Assembly (NCBI GenBank): GCA_002299785.1
Contig: DBNL01000117.1
Location: forward strand, 1 to 11,482
From: Verrucomicrobia bacterium UBA673
Lineage (GTDB): Bacteria > Verrucomicrobiota > Verrucomicrobiia > Limisphaerales > UBA1096
Reading direction: 5' to 3'
Length of the DNA: 11,482 bases
Under the pieces are notes generated by a model, which was not told the origin of the DNA, did no database searches, and was given only the letters and a program-made list of their open reading frames with translations. A program made the position numbers and the translations under genes. Every line of letters begins with the position of its first letter. Positions within the stretch are counted from its first letter, which is position 1. Below are positions 6,612 to 11,482 of this stretch, piece after piece.

Positions 6612-7943
6612 GTGACAAAAAAAAATATTAGCCTGATTTGCATGGCACTGGCGTTGTTAAGTGCCAACGCCGCCAAGCCGAACTTCGTCGTCATCATGGC
6701 GGATGACATGGGTTACAACGCGACAAGCGCATACGGTGGTTGGATCAAGACACCGCACCTCGATCGCATGGCCAGAGAGGGGATGCGTTTCACCGACTAC
6801 CATTCGAGTGGCGTGGTGTGCAGTCCAACCCGCGCCGGGTTGCTCACAGGCCGCTACCAGGAACGCGCTGGCGTGCCGGGAGTAATCAATGCCGACCCCA
6901 AGGTGCCGGATCACCATCGCGGACTGTGGCCGAGTGAGTACACTTTCCCGGAACTGCTGGAACAGGCAGGCTACACCTCGGCCATTTTTGGCAAGTGGCA
7001 TCTTGGTTACCGTAAAAAATTTAATCCAATGCACCACGGCTTCAACGAGTTTCGCGGGTTCGTCAGTGGCAACATCGACTACCTGTCGCATTATGATCGC
7101 ATGGAGGTGTACGACTGGTGGGACGGCTTGAAGGCGGTCGAGGAGGAGGGCTACTCGACGCATCTTATCACGAGGCACGCGCTGCGGTTTATCGACGAAA
7201 ACAAGTCGAAGCCGTTCTGTCTGTACGTGGCGCATGAGGCGGTGCACTCGCCGTTTCAGGGGCCGGCCAGCCCGATTCAGCGCGGCCCGAAAAAGAATCG
7301 AGGTAAAAAGAAAACCCCGGTCGAGGCAGCCTACGTGCAGATGATGAGTGCGATGGACGAGTGCGTTGGCCAGGTGCTCGACAAGTTGATCGAGTTGAAG
7401 CTCGAAAAAAATACGCTCGTGATTTTCTGCTCCGACAATGGCCATGCCTACATGGGTGGCCCGGAGGGCTACCGGTTTCCGCTGCGTGGCAAAAAAGGCA
7501 CTGTGTGGGAGGGGGGGCATCGCGTGCCGGGAATCGCCTGGTGGCCGAGCGGAATCGCGCCGGGTCAGGTGAGTGACGAGATGGTCATCTCGCTGGATCT
7601 CATGGCGACGATGCTCGATTTTGCCGGTGCCAAGCCGCCCAAGGGGCGTGCGCTTGACGGCGTGAGCCTGCGGCCGGTGTTGCTCGGGGGTGGCTCGCTT
7701 GGCCAACGGCAGTTTTTTTGGCGCGGCCAGGCGATGCGGGATGGGCAATGGAAATACGTGGCAAGCCCGAAGGGCGGGGGATTGTTCAACCTGAAGACCG
7801 ATCTCGCTGAGTCGATGAACTTGGCCAAGCGGCATCCCGCGCGGGCCAGGCGGATGGCGGCCGCGCTCGATGGGTGGAAACGTGATGTTGCCAACGGTGC
7901 CACGCCGCAACCGGACTACGACACCGCAAGCTTCAAAAAATGA
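6612..7943 (+). CDS. Secreted formylglycine-dependent sulfatase (alkaline phosphatase superfamily)
   Basis: Hydrolyses sulfate esters; 443 residues with a signal peptide (MTKKNISLIC, then ALALLSANA), so it acts in the periplasm or outside. The N-terminal metal-binding pair is Asp31-Asp32 in IMADDMG. The catalytic signature is Cys70-Ser-Pro-Thr-Arg74 followed by AGLLTGR, the Cys-type motif that a sulfatase-maturing enzyme converts to formylglycine; no such enzyme is encoded in this window. GKWHLG gives Lys128 and His130, and CSDNG gives the late metal ligands Asp275-Asn276. Length is ordinary for bacterial arylsulfatase-like enzymes. A basic insert lies at residues 224-234. The GTG start is the first that gives a signal peptide, 4 bases after the upstream stop, with no strong ribosome binding site; translation probably depends on reinitiation. 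It is sandwiched between the hemoprotein and symporter genes, suggesting desulfation of an imported compound. The sulfatase subfamily and substrate cannot be assigned by eye. Confidence 0.93.
   Translation: MTKKNISLICMALALLSANAAKPNFVVIMADDMGYNATSAYGGWIKTPHLDRMAREGMRFTDYHSSGVVCSPTRAGLLTGRYQERAGVPGVINADPKVPDHHRGLWPSEYTFPELLEQAGYTSAIFGKWHLGYRKKFNPMHHGFNEFRGFVSGNIDYLSHYDRMEVYDWWDGLKAVEEEGYSTHLITRHALRFIDENKSKPFCLYVAHEAVHSPFQGPASPIQRGPKKNRGKKKTPVEAAYVQMMSAMDECVGQVLDKLIELKLEKNTLVIFCSDNGHAYMGGPEGYRFPLRGKKGTVWEGGHRVPGIAWWPSGIAPGQVSDEMVISLDLMATMLDFAGAKPPKGRALDGVSLRPVLLGGGSLGQRQFFWRGQAMRDGQWKYVASPKGGGLFNLKTDLAESMNLAKRHPARARRMAAALDGWKRDVANGATPQPDYDTASFKK
6617..6625 (+). repeat. A9 homopolymer in the first codons of the sulfatase
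   Basis: Nine consecutive A residues cover codons 2-5 of the sulfatase (Thr-Lys-Lys-Asn). A one-base slip here would destroy the reading frame at once, and slippage in transcription could lower the yield of full-length product. Confidence 0.6.
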
Positions 7944-9508
7944 TACTGGCCGCTCTGAGAACCCCGGATATCGTTGTCCTCTTCGTTTATTTCGCGCTGC
8001 TGATCGGCGCCGGTTTTTATTTCCGCAAACGCAGTGGCACAGTCGAGGGCTTCACTGTGGCCAACCGCTCGCTGCCGGGCTGGGTGGTGGGCCTCTCGGT
8101 CTTTGGCACGTACCTGAGCAGCAACACCTTCATCGGCGTGCCGGGTAAGGCGTATGGTTCAAACTGGAACGGCTTCGTTTTCAGCCTCTCGCTGCCGATC
8201 GCGGCGTTCATTGCTGTGAAGTGGTTTGTGCCGTTTTACCGCCAACACGCCGGTCTGTCGGCTTACGAGCACCTGGAGACACGCTTCGGCGCGTGGGCGC
8301 GCGTATATGCGGTTGTTTGTTATTTGCTGACGCAGGTTTCGCGTGTGGGGACGATTATGTTTGGCGTGTCGGTAGGGCTGCATGCGCTAACAGGTTGGGA
8401 CATCGCGACGATCATCGTCGCCTCCGGATTTGCCGTGACGCTGTACACACTGATGGGAGGTATCGAGGCGGTGATCTGGACGGACGCCATCCAAAGTGTT
8501 GTTCTCACCGTAGGCGCGGCTGTGGTAGTGATCCTGATTTTGACTGGCATGCCGGAGGGGCCTGGGCAGGCGATCCGCTTGGCCGAAGAGGCCGGCAAAT
8601 TCAGCCTGGGCGACTTTGGACCAAGCCTTGCGTCGTCCACTTTTTGGGTCATGCTGATGTATGGCGTGATAATGAACCTCACCAACTTCGGGATCGACCA
8701 GAATTACGTGCAGCGCTATCACGCCGCCGAGTCGGACAAGGCGGCCGGCCACTCGGTGTGGTTCGGTTCGCTGGTGTACATCCCGGTGGCGCTGATGTTT
8801 TTTTTCATCGGGTCGATCCTGTTTTCCTACGGCGAGGCGAACCCCGAATTTTTGGCTGAGGTGAAACTAAAAATGGTCGCCGCCGATTCGCCCGGCTTGG
8901 CCAAGGGCTCAGCCGAGGCCATGCGCTTGGCCGGCGAACTGGAGCCAAGCGACTACGGCGACAAGGTGCTGCCGCATTTCATCGCGAATAAAATACCGGC
9001 CGGTCTGGCCGGGTTGTTGATAGCCGCGCTGTTCGCCGCCGCGATGAGCAGCATCGACACGAGCCTGAACAGTTCCTCGACCATCGCGCTGCAGGATTTT
9101 TACCGGCGCTGGGTCAGGCAGGATGCTAATGAGGCTCAGAGTCTGCGATTTCTCCGGGTGATGACGGTCGTGTGGGGGATCATCGGCACCGGCGTCGCGC
9201 TGGCGATGATGGGCGTGGAGAGCATTCTCGATGCATGGTGGAAGCTCAGCGGGGTGTTCGCCGGCGGCATGCTGGGGCTATTTTTGCTGGGTTTTATCAG
9301 CTACCGCGCAAACAACGTCGGGGCCGTCACGGGCGCGACGGTGGGTTTGCTGGTGATCCTTTGGTTGACGTTTTCGACCGGGTTGACCGGCGACCTTGCG
9401 TGGCTGCGGAGCCCGTTCCACGCGCACATGACATCGGTCATCGGCACGCTGTCGATCTTCCTCATCGGCTTGGGGGCTTCGCAGGTTTTTGGCCGCAAGA
9501 GCGATTAA
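7940..9508 (+). CDS. Sodium:solute symporter (SSS/SLC5 family)
   Basis: An inner-membrane transporter of 522 residues that should couple Na+ entry to uptake of a small organic solute. Hydrophobic segments run through the whole protein, the first at about residues 11-28. The family signature appears around residues 173-190 (GGIEAVIWTDAIQSVVLT). In the helix equivalent to TM8 of vSGLT, Ala367, Ser370 and Ser371 (AAMSS, then LNSSST at 376-381) reproduce the A-x-x-S-S arrangement of the Na2 sodium site. Its ATG overlaps the sulfatase stop as ATGA (7940-7943), and no separate ribosome binding site is seen, so translation is probably coupled. This makes the sulfatase product or its parent compound the natural candidate for the cargo. 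SSS members carry sugars, sialic acid, amino acids, proline or carboxylates; the sequence alone does not tell which. A T8 run at 8798-8805 encodes consecutive Phe codons. Confidence 0.92.
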   Translation: MILAALRTPDIVVLFVYFALLIGAGFYFRKRSGTVEGFTVANRSLPGWVVGLSVFGTYLSSNTFIGVPGKAYGSNWNGFVFSLSLPIAAFIAVKWFVPFYRQHAGLSAYEHLETRFGAWARVYAVVCYLLTQVSRVGTIMFGVSVGLHALTGWDIATIIVASGFAVTLYTLMGGIEAVIWTDAIQSVVLTVGAAVVVILILTGMPEGPGQAIRLAEEAGKFSLGDFGPSLASSTFWVMLMYGVIMNLTNFGIDQNYVQRYHAAESDKAAGHSVWFGSLVYIPVALMFFFIGSILFSYGEANPEFLAEVKLKMVAADSPGLAKGSAEAMRLAGELEPSDYGDKVLPHFIANKIPAGLAGLLIAALFAAAMSSIDTSLNSSSTIALQDFYRRWVRQDANEAQSLRFLRVMTVVWGIIGTGVALAMMGVESILDAWWKLSGVFAGGMLGLFLLGFISYRANNVGAVTGATVGLLVILWLTFSTGLTGDLAWLRSPFHAHMTSVIGTLSIFLIGLGASQVFGRKSD

Positions 9509-9553
9509 ACTCGCCACCGCCCCTCGCAGTCAGCAGAATTCGGTTTTTGAGGT

Positions 9554-10558
9554 ATGGCTGATTTTCCAAACGAAATTCGAATCAATCCCGCCGTCATGAA
9601 CAGGCTGATCCTCGTCGGGGTAGGGGTGGTGCTTGTGGGCATGGGGCTGATGAGCAGTTTTTACAAGGTCAACCCCGGCGAGCATGCCATCGTGCTGACT
9701 ATGGGCAGGTACATCGGCAAACCGGTCACCGAGGAAGGCTTGAAATTCAATTGGCCGTTTGGCATCGACCGGGTGACAAAGGTCAATGTTGCCGAGGTGC
9801 GCCAGGTGGTGTTCGGGTTCGACAAAGATACCGGGAGGCCACGCACCGTTGCCCACAGGGATACATCCCAAATCGTCACCGGCGACCTCAACATCGCCAG
9901 CGTCGAGTGGTCCACGCAGTACAGGGTTGATAAGGCATACGAATATCTTTTCAAGGTGCGCAGTGCGGTCGAGACATTCCGAGACATGAACGAGGCGGTG
10001 ATGCGTGAAGTGGTGGGGGATCGCACGATCAATGAGGTGCTCACCGTGGGGCGCACCGAAATACTGCAGGAGGTGAAGGAGAAGTTACAGACCTTGGCCG
10101 ACCAGTACGAACTAGGGATCAAGCTCACCCAGGTGATCCTGAAGGACGTCAATCCGCCTGAAGCCGTCAAGCAATCATGGAACGATGTCAATCAGGCCCA
10201 GCAGGAAAAATCCTCAATGATCAACAAGGCCGAGGCAGAGAAAAACACGGTCATTCCCAAGGCTAAGGGCGAAGCCGAGAGAACGATCGAGGATGCCAAG
10301 GGGTACGCGATTGAGCGCGAAAACAACGCCCAGGGTGACGCTGACCTGTTCAAGCAGGTTTTCAGTGCCTACCAAAAGGCGCCCGAGGTCACCCGAAAAC
10401 GAATCTATCTCGAGACCATCGGCAAGGTTCTTGCCACGCAACAGAGAGATGACGGCAAGGGAGGGTTTGTCGTGGAGCAGGGTCCCCGCAAGATTATCAT
10501 GGATGAAGATGCCAAGGGGATGCTTCCGCTGTTAAACCTGAATCAGGGGGCCAAGTGA
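9554..10558 (+). CDS. hflK: HflK, FtsH-protease-regulating SPFH/band 7 membrane protein
   Basis: HflK pairs with HflC in a large periplasm-facing cage around the AAA protease FtsH and restrains its access to membrane substrates. This 334-residue protein has a short cytoplasmic N-terminus, one membrane helix (about 17-36), and an SPFH domain beginning YKVNPGEHAIVLTMGRY. A long helical region follows (about 220-300) with HflK-type wording: INKAEAEKNTVIPKAKGEA, and YQKAPEVTRKRIYLETIGKVL. It is shorter than the E. coli protein (419 residues) because it lacks the Gly/Pro-rich N-terminal extension. The ATG at 9554 lies 45 bases after the symporter stop. The GAGG at 9549-9552 is only one base upstream, so spacing is poor; ATG at 9596 (Met15) is a less likely alternative because it would remove the cytoplasmic tail. 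The stop overlaps the hflC start as TGATG, the usual coupled hflKC order. Confidence 0.93.
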   Translation: MADFPNEIRINPAVMNRLILVGVGVVLVGMGLMSSFYKVNPGEHAIVLTMGRYIGKPVTEEGLKFNWPFGIDRVTKVNVAEVRQVVFGFDKDTGRPRTVAHRDTSQIVTGDLNIASVEWSTQYRVDKAYEYLFKVRSAVETFRDMNEAVMREVVGDRTINEVLTVGRTEILQEVKEKLQTLADQYELGIKLTQVILKDVNPPEAVKQSWNDVNQAQQEKSSMINKAEAEKNTVIPKAKGEAERTIEDAKGYAIERENNAQGDADLFKQVFSAYQKAPEVTRKRIYLETIGKVLATQQRDDGKGGFVVEQGPRKIIMDEDAKGMLPLLNLNQGAK

Positions 10559-11482
10559 TGTTAAAGCAATTTACCTCAACTTTTATCGGAATCGGGATAT
10601 TCATCGCAGCTACCACATTTTTCTCGGCTGTGTACATTGTCGATGAGACCAAGCAGGTGTTTGTCACCCAGTTTGGCAATATCATTAGCGGCCCCCACAA
10701 CGGCCCTGGGAAGGATGAAGCCGGCCTCTATTTTCGAATTCCATTCATCACCAAGGTACACGAGTTTGAGAAACGCTACCTCGAGTGGGACGGCGATCCC
10801 AACGAGGTAACCACCAAGGACAAGCGGTTCATCTACATCGATACTTACGCGCGATGGCGTATCGTTGATGCAGAGATGTTCTACAAGAATTTGCAAGACG
10901 AGTATTCTGCCAGGTTGAGGCTCAATGACATTCTCGACGGCGCGGCGCGTAACGTCGTCGCGGCGAACGATCTCAAGGAGGTCATCCGCTCCCATCAGCG
11001 GGAGAGCATTGCCGCTGATGATCAGGTGCTGGACGGCGAATCCCAGTTGGAGACGTTCGAGCAGGGCCGCTCGAAACTGGCGCAGTTGGTGATGGAAGAC
11101 GCTAACAAAAACGTGCCGCAGTTCGGCATCAAGTTGCTGGACTTCCGATTCAAGCGAATCAACTACCACAAGGATGTTCAGAAGACAATTTTTGATCGCA
11201 TGATTTCCGAGCGTTCCCGGATTTCTTCCAGATTTCGTTCCGAGGGCGCCGGCGAGGCGGCCAAGATCATGGGGACCCAGCAGCGGGAGTTAAAAGAAAT
11301 CACGTCACAGGCCTATCTTGAGAAGCAACAGATCATGGGGCAGGCGGACGCCAAGGCGGTCGCCATATATGCTGATGCATTCGACCAAAGCACCGAGGCC
11401 CGTGAATTCTACGAATTCCTCAAGACCATGGAAACCTTGGAAACCACGCTGTCCAAGGATGACACTCTTATCTTCTCCACTG
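10558..11482 (+). CDS. hflC: HflC, SPFH partner of HflK; C-terminus cut by window edge
   Basis: Second subunit of the HflKC complex controlling FtsH. The window holds 308 codons plus one base; the last residues seen (LSKDDTLIFST) match the position near the end of HflC, so probably only about 10-25 residues are missing. One membrane helix (about residues 7-27) is followed by an SPFH domain: VYIVDETKQVFVTQFGN, then LYFRIPFITKVHEFEKRYLEW. The helical region has HflC-like SERSRISSRFRSEGAGEAAK and ends with YADAFDQSTEAREFYEFLKT. The ATG overlaps the hflK stop by one base (TGATG). No defects are seen in the visible part. Confidence 0.93.
   Translation, partial: MLKQFTSTFIGIGIFIAATTFFSAVYIVDETKQVFVTQFGNIISGPHNGPGKDEAGLYFRIPFITKVHEFEKRYLEWDGDPNEVTTKDKRFIYIDTYARWRIVDAEMFYKNLQDEYSARLRLNDILDGAARNVVAANDLKEVIRSHQRESIAADDQVLDGESQLETFEQGRSKLAQLVMEDANKNVPQFGIKLLDFRFKRINYHKDVQKTIFDRMISERSRISSRFRSEGAGEAAKIMGTQQRELKEITSQAYLEKQQIMGQADAKAVAIYADAFDQSTEAREFYEFLKTMETLETTLSKDDTLIFST

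Noticed and set aside
6657..7910. 417-codon minus-strand open frame
   Set aside because: It lies entirely opposite the sulfatase. Its translation is His/Arg/Pro-rich with no recognisable motif, as expected from GC-rich antisense of a real gene.
1..11482. CRISPR arrays, tRNA or rRNA genes, insertion sequences or integration sites
   Set aside because: No spaced direct repeats, cloverleaf-like segments, transposase motifs or flanking inverted repeats were seen; nearly all bases are covered by the listed genes.

Overview
The window looks like chromosomal DNA of a Verrucomicrobiota bacterium, or a close relative in the Planctomycetes-Verrucomicrobia-Lentisphaerae group. Three lines of evidence support this. 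The first is a pseudopilin with the [31 protein letters not shown]-type start and an H-X9-DG motif. The second is a very large secreted protein that combines a Pirellula/Verrucomicrobium-type 'membrane-bound dehydrogenase' propeller, HEAT-like repeats and a heme c domain. The third is a formylglycine-type sulfatase directly beside it. The assignment to phylum is an inference from gene content; there is no rRNA or tRNA in the window.

Layout. Bases 1-1430 (minus strand) hold the first 476 residues of an NAD(P)-dependent aldehyde dehydrogenase, cut by the left edge. A 121-base divergent gap follows, and everything to its right is on the plus strand. First come a 102-residue one-pass membrane protein that is not characterised (1552-1860) and, 3 bases later, the pseudopilin (1864-2688). 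A 9-bp hairpin sits immediately after the pseudopilin stop and probably marks the end of that unit. Next is a tight cluster: the giant SGNH-like/propeller/HEAT/cytochrome c protein (2768-6607), a sulfatase (6612-7943) and a sodium:solute symporter (7940-9508, overlapping the sulfatase by the 4 bases ATGA). After 45 bases come hflK (9554-10558) and hflC (10558 to the right edge, overlapping by one base).

How the genes may work together. The propeller/heme protein and the sulfatase both carry signal peptides and should act outside the cytoplasmic membrane. The symporter, translationally coupled to the sulfatase, is placed to import a product released by desulfation. This is the compact layout expected of a sulfated-compound (probably sulfated glycan) utilisation cluster, but the substrate cannot be read from the sequence. 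HflK and HflC are housekeeping membrane-protease regulators and are probably neighbours rather than partners. The most noteworthy observations are the four-module secreted hemoprotein with an apparently dead SGNH domain and two calcium-loop-like DxDxDG motifs, its unsettled start codon inside a small hairpin, and the uncharacterised small membrane protein paired with the pseudopilin.
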